36,325 nt of DNA from Oscillospiraceae bacterium (GCA_022800665.1 JAAWQS010000025.1:1-36325), one strand, 5' to 3'; numbered from the stretch's first letter, positions 6,352 to 14,034 are shown. Made by a program: numbers and translations. Notes: generated by a model from the sequence alone, not told the origin.

Positions 6352-7221
6352 TCAAATGCCGCCCCCATCAAACTCCGGCGTAAACTCCGCCTGGGCGGAC
6401 GAGACATCCTGACAATATCCGTCCACAATCCCCACATTCTCCATATATGCCGCCGCAGCCCGGTACTCCCCGCCGGTCACGCGCCGCGCCAGCAGCCCCC
6501 CGGCCCCCGGCTGGGGGGTGTACTGCGCCATCAGGGAGAAGAGCGCCTGTCCCGGCCGGAATGTCCGGGCCACCCAGTCCATGACGGCTTTTGCGTTGTC
6601 CAACGCCCCTGGCAGCAACAGGTGCCGGATCATCACGCCCCGTTTCAGCAGGCCGTCCTCCAGCACGAAATCCCCAGTCTGCCGGTACATCTCGCGGATT
6701 GCGGCGGCGGCATACTCGAAATAGTCCGCCGCGCCGCTGTACCGCGCCGCCAGAGCAGCGTCCGCATACTTCAGATCCGGCAGCCACACCTGCACCCGGC
6801 CCTCCAAACTCCGCAGTGTCTCCACCCGCTCGTACCCGCCGGTGTTCCACACCACGGGTACCGGCAGCGGCGGGTCCAGCGCGGCCCGGATAGCGGGCGC
6901 ATAGAGCGTGGGGCTGACCAGATTGATATTGTGTGCGCCTTGGGCGGTCAGGTCCTCGAAAATTTCCCGCAGCCGGGCGGACGTGACTGTTTTCCCCCAC
7001 CGGCCCCGGCTGATTTTCCCATTCTGGCAGAACACGCATCCCAGCGCGCAGCCGGAAAAGAATACCGCGCCGCTTCCGTTCGTACCGCTGATGCAGGGCT
7101 CCTCCCAGAAGTGCAGGCCCGCGCGGGCTGCCACCGGGAGCGCAGGCATACCGCAGAAGCCTTCTCCCGCCGTCTCTGTGCGGACGGCCCCGCACCGGCG
7201 GGGACAGAGTGTACAGATCAT
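6352..7221 (-). CDS. PflX/COG1313-type radical SAM protein
   Basis: A 289-aa radical SAM protein related to pyruvate-formate-lyase activases. The cluster-binding motif is CX3CX2C in FFSGCALGCVFCQNG. An extra N-terminal Cys set, CTLCPRRCG, and a later GFCGM are typical of the COG1313 'PflX' group. The SAM-contacting region follows as LVSPTLYAP and VVWNTGGYE, and LPDLKYAD is well conserved. I start it at the ATG at 7221, where homology begins (MICTLCPRRCG); the reading frame is open further upstream into the J-protein gene but that part is not protein-like. Its ribosome site is poor (GCGAGAT), which fits translation coupled to the J-protein gene ending 30 bases before. Function unknown; presumably it activates a glycyl-radical or other enzyme not seen here. 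Confidence 0.85.
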   Translation of the reverse strand: MICTLCPRRCGAVRTETAGEGFCGMPALPVAARAGLHFWEEPCISGTNGSGAVFFSGCALGCVFCQNGKISRGRWGKTVTSARLREIFEDLTAQGAHNINLVSPTLYAPAIRAALDPPLPVPVVWNTGGYERVETLRSLEGRVQVWLPDLKYADAALAARYSGAADYFEYAAAAIREMYRQTGDFVLEDGLLKRGVMIRHLLLPGALDNAKAVMDWVARTFRPGQALFSLMAQYTPQPGAGGLLARRVTGGEYRAAAAYMENVGIVDGYCQDVSSAQAEFTPEFDGGGI

Positions 7222-7250
7222 GTTGTATCTCGCTTTCGTATTGTCTGCAA

Positions 7251-8333
7251 TCACGGTTCCGCTTTTTTGCAGCGGTATACGGACACCGTCTTTCCCCCTG
7301 CCGCCGCGGCCCCTGTCAGCTCCATAAGAAGGGCTTCCGCGCGGTCCGCCTCTGATACGCAGTAGACCTGGGCGCCGTCCAGCGTCAGGAAATAGTTCAT
7401 CACCAGCGTCTCCCCGCCGCTGTTCTGACCGGTACACTGCGCCCAGTAGCAGGGCTCCTCCCCGTGCTCCGACAGCCCCACATTGGTAATTGCGTACAGA
7501 CTGGGGTAGTCCTGCGCCGCCAGGGAGACGGCCAAGTCCCGGACCGCGTCCAGACCATGCTGCTCCTCGGATACGGGGCTGTCGCTGGCAGACGGGATTT
7601 CCGCCTCCTGCCGGTTGGCCGGCTGGTCAATGCTGATGGTACCCGGCACAGGCCCCGCCTTCTCATGGGGCTTGAGGAAAAAGAAATAATTGAAAAAGAG
7701 CGCCGTCATCAGAATCCAAAGCAGCAGCAGCGGCGCACGCTCCTCGCGGAATACCCGCTTTTGCCAGGGCGTCCGGCGGGTCTGCACGGGCTTCCGGGGG
7801 GCGGAGCCGTCCCTGTGCTCCCGGTCCTCCTGCAGACGGGCCTGACGGCGTTCTTCGTCCCCCTCGGCCAAGAGCTTCTCATAATCCCAGACCTCCGGCC
7901 CGGCAGACTGCCAGGGGTGGAGACCAAGGGGTTCCCCGCCGCTTCCGCTCAGGATTCTGCTGTAGTCAATCCCTTCGGTCTCCGGCGGCAGGGACTCCGG
8001 AGGGGGACGGGAGGCGCCTTCCTCCGCTAAAAGCGCGTCGTAATCAAATTCCCCGCTCCGCTCCGGTTCCGGTGGCTGGGCAGGGTCCTCTCCAAAGAGT
8101 GTATTGTAATCATAACGCCGCTCCTCCGACGCCGCCTCCTCCATCAGCAGGCGGGCGTCCTGCTCTGCGGCGCGGGCGATCCGGCGGGCAGTCTGATAGG
8201 CGGCGTACAGCTGCTGGAATCCCTCCGGGTCCTCCTCCGGGTGGACGGTCTTCACCCGCTGGGCATAGGCCCGTTTGACTTCGCCGGAACCGCTGGGTCC
8301 CTCCAGGCCCAGCTCGCTCCACGGCCAGCTCAT
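7251..8333 (-). CDS. Membrane-anchored J-like co-chaperone of HscC, with DYxxL repeats
   Basis: A 360-aa protein in four parts. Residues 1-60 are a J-like domain (WPWSELGL, EVKRAYAQRVKTV, then HPEEDPEGFQQLYAAYQ). The canonical HPD that stimulates Hsp70 ATPase is HPE here. Residues 65-160 are an acidic, Pro-rich linker with four spaced motifs: YDYNTLF, FDYDALL, IDYSRIL and WDYEKLL. A basic stretch (175-200) precedes one membrane helix (201-220, LLLLWILMTALFFNYFFFL). The rest (about 225-360) is a small domain facing the other side, with a conserved-looking CYWAQCTG segment. It overlaps hscC by 4 bases (ATGA), so the pair is translationally coupled. In E. coli HscC works with the membrane J-proteins DjlB and DjlC, which supports the role. 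Confidence 0.8.
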   Translation of the reverse strand: MSWPWSELGLEGPSGSGEVKRAYAQRVKTVHPEEDPEGFQQLYAAYQTARRIARAAEQDARLLMEEAASEERRYDYNTLFGEDPAQPPEPERSGEFDYDALLAEEGASRPPPESLPPETEGIDYSRILSGSGGEPLGLHPWQSAGPEVWDYEKLLAEGDEERRQARLQEDREHRDGSAPRKPVQTRRTPWQKRVFREERAPLLLLWILMTALFFNYFFFLKPHEKAGPVPGTISIDQPANRQEAEIPSASDSPVSEEQHGLDAVRDLAVSLAAQDYPSLYAITNVGLSEHGEEPCYWAQCTGQNSGGETLVMNYFLTLDGAQVYCVSEADRAEALLMELTGAAAAGGKTVSVYRCKKAEP

Positions 8334-10048
8334 AGGCTCTCCCAGTCGTCCGGGTCGGAGACGTCGATCTCACCGGTAAACGCCTCCACCTGGTCAAAGA
8401 AATCCGTAATCCGCCGGGCGGCTTTGGCCACGCGCATCGGTTCCTGGCTCTCAATCTGCCGGCCGAACCACTCCAGCATCTCCCCGATCCGCCGCCGGAG
8501 ATCCCCTACCGTCACCGCGTACAGCCGCTCGCCCCTGGCGGAGATGGCGCGGGTGCGCTCCTGATCCCTGGGGTGGAGCTTCAGGCCCGCCAGTTCCTCG
8601 ATCCGCCGCTGTGCCTCGCTGTCGCTGACGCCGTCGTTCTTCAGCAGCAGCCGGGAGGTTTTATCCCCCTCGGAGAGCACCTCCACCTCCAGGATACCGT
8701 TGATGTCGTATGTAAACCGCACCTGAATGGACTGCTGCCCCTTGGGGGCGGGGGGGACGCTGATCTTCAGGGAGCCCAGGAGCATGTTATCCTTGCAGTA
8801 CCGGTTTTCCCCCTGGTAGACGTCCACATCCAGCACCGTCTGGTTATCCCGCACCGTGCAGTACACCCCCATCTTGCTGGTGGGCAGTACGCTGTTGCGC
8901 TCAATGATGGGGGACATCACCGGCTGGCTGGGGACGTTGTGGTTGCAGATGCTGATGCCCAGGGTAAAGGGACACACATCCGTGAGCACCAGCTCCCGCA
9001 GGCCCTCTGCGCGGGCCTTCATCCCCGCGCAGATGCCCGCGCCCAGGGCTACGGCGGTATCCGCCTGGGAGCCGTCGCTGATCTCCCGGCCCAGGGATTT
9101 GGCGATATACCCCCGCACGGCGGGCATACGGCTGGACCCGCCCACCATCACCAGCTCATCCACGGCAAAGGCCGGGGTGCCGCTGTCCACCAGCACCTTG
9201 CGGATGGGGGTGGTCAGCCGCTTGAAGAGAGGACTGCTCTTGCGGATCAGCCATTCGTTGGTCAGGGGCAGCGCATGGTAGCCGCCCTCGCTGTCGGTGT
9301 ACACCATCAGCACCGAACGCTGGGCAGTCAGAGCAATCTTGCAGCTCTCCGCCTGCCGCAGCAGCATCTCCCGCTGCTGCTGGTTCAGCGCCTCGTAATC
9401 CAGCCCGCAGTCGTCGCAGAAGCCCCGGACAATCGCCATATCAAAGTCCCGGCCTCCCAGCCGGTTGTCGCCGCTGACGGCGGTGACGCTCACCACATTT
9501 TCAAAACGCTCCACCAGGCTCACGTCCAGCGTCCCGCCGCCGAAGTCGAACACCAGGCACAGCTTATCCACGCCGCCCTCCCCGATGCGGGCCGACACCG
9601 CCGCCGCAGACGGCTCGTTCACCAGCCGCTCCACCAGCAGGCCCGCCAGCGCGCCCGCCCGCTTGGTGGCCGCCCGCTGGGCCTGGGCAAAGTAGGCCGG
9701 TACGCTGACCACGGCCTCCGTCACCGGCTCGCCCAGCCACGCCTCGGCGTCCTCCCGCAGCTGCCGCAGCACCAGCGCCGACAGCTCCTCCGGCGTGAAG
9801 GTCCTGCCGCCCAGGGTGTAGGTTTTATCCGTGCCGATCTCCCGCTTGAAGCAGGAGGCGGTGCGCTGGGGATGGGAGATCAGCCGTTCCTGGGCGGCGC
9901 GGCCTACCAGCACTGTACCGTCGTCGTCCAGGCTGACTACGCTGGGCGTGAGGTATTCGCCCAGGCTGTTGGGGATCAGCTGCGGCCTGCCGTCACGCCA
10001 GATTGCCGCCAAGCTGTTAGTCGTCCCCAGGTCAATGCCTATGATCAC
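8330..10048 (-). CDS. hscC: HscC-like Hsp70 chaperone
   Basis: A 572-aa Hsp70 of the short HscC type, about 60 residues shorter than DnaK. The nucleotide-binding domain has IGIDLGTTNSLAAIW (phosphate 1), SVPAYFAQAQRAATKRAGALAG, LVNEPSAAA, VFDFGGGTLDVSLV (phosphate 2) and VMVGGSSRMPAV (adenosine). It has the short FKREIGTDKTYTLGG insert region and lacks the full C-terminal lid and the EEVD-like tail. Substrate-binding region: TLGISICNH, IIERNSVLPTSK. HscC proteins do not replace DnaK in general folding and have their own J partners; here that partner is the next gene (4-base overlap). No grpE, dnaK or hrcA and no CIRCE element is near, so this is not the heat-shock operon. Confidence 0.88.
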   Translation of the reverse strand: MIIGIDLGTTNSLAAIWRDGRPQLIPNSLGEYLTPSVVSLDDDGTVLVGRAAQERLISHPQRTASCFKREIGTDKTYTLGGRTFTPEELSALVLRQLREDAEAWLGEPVTEAVVSVPAYFAQAQRAATKRAGALAGLLVERLVNEPSAAAVSARIGEGGVDKLCLVFDFGGGTLDVSLVERFENVVSVTAVSGDNRLGGRDFDMAIVRGFCDDCGLDYEALNQQQREMLLRQAESCKIALTAQRSVLMVYTDSEGGYHALPLTNEWLIRKSSPLFKRLTTPIRKVLVDSGTPAFAVDELVMVGGSSRMPAVRGYIAKSLGREISDGSQADTAVALGAGICAGMKARAEGLRELVLTDVCPFTLGISICNHNVPSQPVMSPIIERNSVLPTSKMGVYCTVRDNQTVLDVDVYQGENRYCKDNMLLGSLKISVPPAPKGQQSIQVRFTYDINGILEVEVLSEGDKTSRLLLKNDGVSDSEAQRRIEELAGLKLHPRDQERTRAISARGERLYAVTVGDLRRRIGEMLEWFGRQIESQEPMRVAKAARRITDFFDQVEAFTGEIDVSDPDDWESL

Positions 10049-10113
10049 CTTTATCCGCCTTCTTCCTGTTTTGGAGAATCGGAGACGCCGGTTCTCCTAT
10101 CATCTGAATTTTA

Positions 10114-10128
10114 CCATATTTTATATGG
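10114..10128. promoter_or_regulatory. Inverted repeat upstream of hscC
   Basis: CCATAT-TTT-ATATGG is a perfect 6-3-6 palindrome lying 66 bases before the hscC start, in the only AT-rich part of its upstream region. It is a candidate operator or covers the -10. The stretch 10049-10288 holds nothing else I can name. Confidence 0.35.
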
Positions 10129-10288
10129 AATTGGAAGAAGAATTTTTCTGAAAAACGGTTGAAAAAGAAGAAATTTTTTCGACGGACCAGGGCGGGGGCG
10201 CTGCCGGCTGAATTTTGTACCGGGTAAAATTGAGGATTGTGGCCGCGGCTCCACGGAAATAGCAGGAATTTTATGGGGGAGATTATCC

Positions 10289-10316
10289 TTGCTTTTTTTG
10301 AAAAAGGGTGTATAAT
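10289..10316 (+). promoter_or_regulatory. Promoter of the TPP-riboswitch operon
   Basis: TTGCTT (10289-10294), a 16-base spacer and a perfect TATAAT (10311-10316) place transcription start at about 10323, just ahead of the riboswitch aptamer. Confidence 0.65.
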
Positions 10317-10339
10317 AGGCCCAAGACAATCAAATAGAC

Positions 10340-10428
10340 AAACGGGAGCTTGTTGGACAGGCTGAGAGGAAGGCGCTGCCTTCGACCGGTGAACCTGATT
10401 TGGATAATGCCAACGTAGGGATGCTTTA
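10340..10428 (+). ncRNA. TPP riboswitch (THI element)
   Basis: The conserved core is clear: GGGAGC near 10344, CTGAGAG at 10362-10368 (pyrimidine-sensing side), and the second half ACCTGATTTGGATAATGCC followed by AACGTAGGGA (10393-10421), which differs only slightly from the family consensus. The aptamer binds thiamine pyrophosphate and shuts off the downstream genes when thiamine is plentiful (established for the class). A terminator-like hairpin follows at 10450-10478, so control is probably by transcription termination. Confidence 0.95.
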
Positions 10429-10449
10429 TGACGCATACAAGTATTTCAG

Positions 10450-10511
10450 CGGAAGCTGCCCATATCCGGCGGCTTCCGTCTTTGATTGCCCTCCAGTAAG
10501 CGGCTGGAGGC
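10450..10511 (+). terminator. Riboswitch expression platform: terminator-like hairpin plus second hairpin
   Basis: An 11-bp stem with one G-U pair (CGGAAGCTGCC at 10450-10460 with GGCGGCTTCCG at 10468-10478) is followed by TCTTTGATT, a weak T-run. A second hairpin, CTCCAG/CTGGAG, follows at about 10492-10511. The first is the likely ligand-controlled terminator. Confidence 0.6.
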
Positions 10512-10553
10512 GTGCAGCGTACTGCGCAGATTGGCAGAGGAGGTTGTGGGAAT

Positions 10554-11213
10554 ATGATGCAGGGGGCAATTTTTGACGTGGACGGCACGCTGCTGGACTC
10601 CATGTCGGTGTGGGCCAATATCGGGGCGGACTACCTGCGCTTCCTGGGGTACGAACCCCGCGAGAATCTGAACGAGACGTTCAAGTCCATGAGTCTGTAC
10701 CAGGCGGCCTGTTACTACCAGTCCGAGTACGGCGTGACGCTCTCCACAGACGAAATTATCGCCGGTGTCAACGACCGGATCGGACAGTTTTACCGGGAAA
10801 GAGCCGGACTGAAGCCGGGTGTTGCCGGTTTCCTCCGGCAGCTGCGGGAAAAGGGCGTAAAAATGTGCATCGCCACCGCAACCGGCCGTCCGCTGGTGGA
10901 AGCCGCTCTGGAGCGGTGCGGCGTACTGGCGTATTTCTCCGACATCTTCACCTGCTTCTCCGTGGGCCACGGCAAGGATGAGCCGGTCATCTACCGCACA
11001 GCTTTGGAGCATCTCCAGACCGGCAGGGCGAAAACCATTGTCTTTGAAGACGCCCTCTACGCCGCCAGAACCGCCAAGCGGGACAATTTCGTCACCGCCG
11101 CCGTCTATGACGCATATGAGAAGCGTCAGGCGGAGCTGCGGGCCGCCGCGGACCTCTACATCACAGATTTTACCGACTGGAAATCCTTTTGGGATTTCGC
11201 CTCCCAGTTATAA
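10554..11213 (+). CDS. HAD superfamily phosphatase under TPP riboswitch control
   Basis: A 219-aa HAD hydrolase. Motif I is FDVDGTLLDS with the nucleophile and acid/base Asp pair; motif II is the ATATGR region; motif III Lys lies around GKDEPVIY; motif IV is VFEDALYAA. An alpha-helical cap lies between I and II (about residues 18-85), as in the beta-phosphoglucomutase-like class. I start it at the first of two adjacent ATGs, 10 bases after GGAGG. It is the first gene after a TPP riboswitch and is followed by thiD after 34 bases. This suggests a phosphatase acting on a thiamine intermediate, such as thiamine monophosphate or a pyrimidine phosphate. That is inference from context; the sequence does not fix the substrate. 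Confidence 0.85.
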   Translation: MMQGAIFDVDGTLLDSMSVWANIGADYLRFLGYEPRENLNETFKSMSLYQAACYYQSEYGVTLSTDEIIAGVNDRIGQFYRERAGLKPGVAGFLRQLREKGVKMCIATATGRPLVEAALERCGVLAYFSDIFTCFSVGHGKDEPVIYRTALEHLQTGRAKTIVFEDALYAARTAKRDNFVTAAVYDAYEKRQAELRAAADLYITDFTDWKSFWDFASQL

Positions 11214-11247
11214 TAACCATGTTTCAAAAGGGCAGGAGGATCATACA

Positions 11248-12090
11248 ATGAGAACAGCGCTATCAATCGCCGGGACGGACCCCAGCGGAGGGGCCGGGAT
11301 TCAAGCCGATCTGAAAACCATGACCATGAACGGCGTTTTTGCCATGAGCGTCATCACCGCTCTGGTCGCACAGAATACCACCGGCGTACGGGCCATTGTG
11401 GAGCTGACCCCTGAATTTCTGGGCCAGCAGATGGACGCGGTGTTTGAGGACATCCCGCCTGACGCGGTGAAAATCGGCATGGCGTCCTCCTGCGGCCTGA
11501 TAGAAGCAATTGCGGAACGGCTGCAATTCTACCACGCCCGGAACATCGTGGCCGATCCGGTGATGGTGACGACCAGCGGAGACCGGCTCATCTCCGAACA
11601 GGCGGTGGATGTCTTGAAAACCCGCCTGTTTCCCCTGGCGGACCTGGTCACGCCGAATATCCCGGAGGCGGAAATTTTGGCCGGCATGTCCATCCGCAGC
11701 AGGGAGGAAATCGAAAGCGCAGCCAAGCGTATCGGCGATACCTATGGCTGCGCGGTTCTGCTCAAGGGCGGGCATCGCATCCATGACGCCAACGATTTTC
11801 TCTATCAGAACGGCGCGGCCCTCTGGCTCATGGGCCGCAGAATCGACAACCCCAATACCCACGGAACCGGCTGCACCCTCTCCTCCGCCATTGCCGCAAA
11901 TCTGGCAAAGGGATTTGCACTGGAGGATGCCGTCCGGCGGGCGAAGGACTATCTCTCCGGCGCACTGGCGGCTATGCTGGACCTGGGGAGCGGTTCAGGA
12001 CCGGTCAATCACGCCTTTGCCCTGGAGGGACCGTTTGCGGAGGAGGCGGGAAGCCGGACTTCCCAGCCGGAAAGGAGACTGCCCGCATGA
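11248..12090 (+). CDS. thiD: Hydroxymethylpyrimidine/phosphomethylpyrimidine kinase ThiD
   Basis: A 280-aa ribokinase-fold enzyme that phosphorylates HMP and HMP-phosphate to HMP-pyrophosphate, the pyrimidine half of thiamine. Key motifs: SIAGTDPSGGAGIQADLKT at the N-terminus, the GMASS segment, DPVMVTTSGDRL, TPNIPEAEIL, LLKGGH, and the anion hole/catalytic NTHGTGCTLSSAIAA near the C-terminus. The start is fixed by AGGAGGA 7 bases before the ATG and by homology. The C-terminal 20 residues after HAFALEGP are extra and basic. It sits second in the riboswitch operon and overlaps the amidohydrolase by 4 bases (ATGA). No thiC, thiE, thiM or thiG is present nearby. Confidence 0.93.
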   Translation: MRTALSIAGTDPSGGAGIQADLKTMTMNGVFAMSVITALVAQNTTGVRAIVELTPEFLGQQMDAVFEDIPPDAVKIGMASSCGLIEAIAERLQFYHARNIVADPVMVTTSGDRLISEQAVDVLKTRLFPLADLVTPNIPEAEILAGMSIRSREEIESAAKRIGDTYGCAVLLKGGHRIHDANDFLYQNGAALWLMGRRIDNPNTHGTGCTLSSAIAANLAKGFALEDAVRRAKDYLSGALAAMLDLGSGSGPVNHAFALEGPFAEEAGSRTSQPERRLPA

Positions 12091-12899
12091 AAATCATCGA
12101 CGCCCACCTGCACATCTTCGCCAGCCCGTCTGCCGAAGAAATGGCGCAGAAGGTAGGCCACCACAACGACATCGCCCATCTCCGCCAGGTCTACGGCCAG
12201 CTGAACATGGTCCACGGCGTTGTCATGGGCAACCACAGTTTGGATACCGCCGTCCACAACTACCCGGCGGATCTCTTCCACTACTGCGCGGGCCTGGACA
12301 GCGGACTGCTGGGAGAGGGCATCCCCCCGGACCTGACGGAGCGGGTGGAGGAGCATCTGAAGCGGGAGAGCTGCTGCGGGGTCAAGCTCTATCCCGGCTA
12401 TAACAAAATCTGGCTCTCCGACCCGCTGTACGAGCCAATCTACCAGCTGGCAGCCCGCTATGACAAGCCGGTGGCGGTCCATATGGGACTGACCGCCTTT
12501 GCCGGAGCGCACCTGAAATACTGCCACCCCCTGGCTCTGGACGAGGTGGCGGCGGACCATCCCCGCACCCGCTTTGTGATGTGCCACTTTGGGAATCCCT
12601 TCTTTGACGCCGCGGCAGCGGTGGTGGAGAAGAATCCCAATGTAGCCGCCGACCTGTCCGGCTTCCTGGATGGCCGGGTGGACATTGCGGAATATTTCCG
12701 CGTCCAGTCAGGCTACGCGGGCCTGCTGCGGACGTGGCTGACCGCTATCAGCTGCTGGGACAAAATTCTGTACGGCACAGACTGGCCCATTGTCAATCTG
12801 GCGGAGTACATCCAATGGGTACGGCGCATCGTCCCTGAGACGTACTGGGACCGCGTATTCTTCCAGAATGCCAACCGCATATACGGTCTGGGCCTATAA
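12087..12899 (+). CDS. Amidohydrolase family 2 (TIM-barrel metal-dependent hydrolase)
   Basis: A 270-aa COG2159-type hydrolase or decarboxylase. Metal ligands: the DAHLH motif at residues 5-9, the later VAVHMGL and FVMCHFG histidines, and the Asp of YGTDWP near the end. A Lys-containing KLYPGYN segment sits where this class has a barrel strand. The gene overlaps thiD by ATGA and is therefore in the riboswitch operon. Its substrate is unknown; hydrolysis of a thiamine breakdown product (pyrimidine salvage) would fit the regulation but is inference. The known bacterial salvage deformylase YlmB belongs to a different family (M20), so this would be a different chemistry. Its stop overlaps the stop of the convergent nucleotidyltransferase by 6 bases. 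Confidence 0.85.
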   Translation: MKIIDAHLHIFASPSAEEMAQKVGHHNDIAHLRQVYGQLNMVHGVVMGNHSLDTAVHNYPADLFHYCAGLDSGLLGEGIPPDLTERVEEHLKRESCCGVKLYPGYNKIWLSDPLYEPIYQLAARYDKPVAVHMGLTAFAGAHLKYCHPLALDEVAADHPRTRFVMCHFGNPFFDAAAAVVEKNPNVAADLSGFLDGRVDIAEYFRVQSGYAGLLRTWLTAISCWDKILYGTDWPIVNLAEYIQWVRRIVPETYWDRVFFQNANRIYGLGL

Positions 12900-13466
12900 T
12901 CCCTCCAGCGTCTCCAGAGCCTGAACGGTGTCCACATCCGCCAGCTCCCAGGCCGGGACCTCCAGCAGCAGCAATCCGTCCAAATGCCGCCGGATCACAG
13001 CCCCGCCGCCCTGATCGCCCTGCAGCTGCCGCAGTTCGGGAAAAAACCGGGCCGGAAAAATGCAGGGATTCCCCCGCGCGCCGTCGTGAGCCACCCCCAC
13101 CAGGCGGTCCGGATGGGCGCGGTAAAAATCCACCGCTGCGGCAGTTGTCTCCCGCCGCAGCAGCGGCTGGTCCGCCACCAGAAACATGGCGGCGGCGCAT
13201 GGCCCCAGGGCGTCCAGCCCCAGGCGGATGGTACGGCTGATGCCCAGGTCCGGACGGTCGTTGCGCACCGGCAGAAAGCCGAACTCCTCCGCCAGCCGTT
13301 CCGCCGCCGGGGACCGGACCACCGCCGCCACCGGTCCGGTCCGGTCCCTGGGTACTGCCTCCAACGCTCGCCGGAGCAGGCTTTTCCCCCGAAACCGGGC
13401 CTCCAGCTTATCCGCTCCGAACCGGCTGGCATTTCCCGCCGCCATTACAATGCAGCCCACCGTCAC
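12894..13466 (-). CDS. MocA-like nucleotidyltransferase (molybdenum cofactor cytidylyl/guanylyltransferase family)
   Basis: A 190-aa Rossmann-like NTP transferase. The N-terminal loop VMAAGNASRFGADKL is the family's LAAGxSxRxGxxK, with Lys contacting the triphosphate. The metal/base region is FLVADQPLL (the D-x-P motif), and GNPCIFPARFF and GDQGGGAVIRR follow as in MocA/MobA. MocA adds CMP to molybdopterin for xanthine-dehydrogenase-type enzymes; the sequence does not prove this substrate. I chose GTG at 13466, behind GAGGAGG with a 9-base gap; an ATG 54 bases upstream adds an Arg-rich stretch with no homology. No Mo-enzyme genes lie in the window. Confidence 0.8.
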   Translation of the reverse strand: MTVGCIVMAAGNASRFGADKLEARFRGKSLLRRALEAVPRDRTGPVAAVVRSPAAERLAEEFGFLPVRNDRPDLGISRTIRLGLDALGPCAAAMFLVADQPLLRRETTAAAVDFYRAHPDRLVGVAHDGARGNPCIFPARFFPELRQLQGDQGGGAVIRRHLDGLLLLEVPAWELADVDTVQALETLEGL

Positions 13467-13499
13467 CGCTCTGCGCCTCCTCTCCCCGTAACGGCAAGG

Positions 13500-13532
13500 A
13501 AACGGCATGACCGCTCTCAAGTCATGCCGTTT
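13500..13532. terminator. Hairpin between two minus-strand genes
   Basis: A perfect 12-bp stem (AAACGGCATGAC at 13500-13511 and its complement at 13521-13532) with a 9-base loop lies just past the stop of the small P-loop gene. The minus-strand exit begins TTTCC; moderately T-rich only. Confidence 0.55.
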
Positions 13533-13550
13533 CTCTATGCATCTATGCTC

Positions 13551-13961
13551 TTACAGATATTTGCGCATGGTTTCCGTCGCGCTCTCCGGGTCGGCGCTGA
13601 TGGTAATGGTGGCCTTTATGTTCAGCGGCGTGCAGAAACCGTCCAGCCAATCCAGGAACGCGCCGGTTCTCTCCAGGTCCTTGCTGTGGGCAATCTTGGA
13701 GAGGTTGTCAATAAAGATGTGGGAAATATCATAATTGCCTGCGTACAGACCGCAGATGAACCCCTGCAGGGCGTCAAAGTTGCCGATAGCGAATTCGGAC
13801 GCATCAACCAGCCGGGTCTGATGGCGCAGATTAAAGCTCATATTCCGGGTCGGCTCGATGCACACCATGCATCCAACCTCAGTTTCAGCGGCGCTGTCCA
13901 TCAGGGCCAGCAGTTGTTTTGTTTTCCCCTCGCCTGAGCCGCTCATAATCAGTTTAACCAT
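13551..13961 (-). CDS. Small P-loop NTPase-like protein (136 aa)
   Basis: A small protein beginning MVKLIMSGSGEGKTKQLL, a clear Walker A (GSGEGKTK, residues 8-15). A Walker B candidate is ISHIFIDNL (about residues 79-87). Beyond that there is no known domain, and at 136 aa it is only a minimal P-loop core without lid or helicase motifs. A conserved-looking ATITISADPES near the end could be a last beta strand with a sensor-like role. The ribosome site (AAGGAGGAG) is strong and it has its own promoter and terminator, so it is a real gene. I do not recognise the family beyond a P-loop ATPase of Clostridia and give no function. Confidence 0.75.
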   Translation of the reverse strand: MVKLIMSGSGEGKTKQLLALMDSAAETEVGCMVCIEPTRNMSFNLRHQTRLVDASEFAIGNFDALQGFICGLYAGNYDISHIFIDNLSKIAHSKDLERTGAFLDWLDGFCTPLNIKATITISADPESATETMRKYL

Positions 13962-14005
13962 ATGAAATCACTCCTCCTTATAATTGGTTGATTCCTGATG
14001 ACTAT

Positions 14006-14034
14006 AGCATAGCACACAATGCGCGGAAACACAA
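14006..14034 (-). promoter_or_regulatory. Promoter of the small P-loop gene
   Basis: On the minus strand, TTGTGT (14029-14034), a 17-base spacer and TATGCT (14006-14011) with a TGn extension. A second TATAGT-like box overlaps just downstream. Confidence 0.55.

Noticed and set aside
8573-10162. Long open frame (529 codons) antisense to hscC
   Set aside because: Rich in His, Gln and Gly with no family motif; a by-product of high GC codon use of hscC on the other strand.
10049-10288. CIRCE or other heat-shock element before hscC
   Set aside because: No TTAGCACTC-N9-GAGTGCTAA or close variant is present; only the CCATAT/ATATGG palindrome was found.
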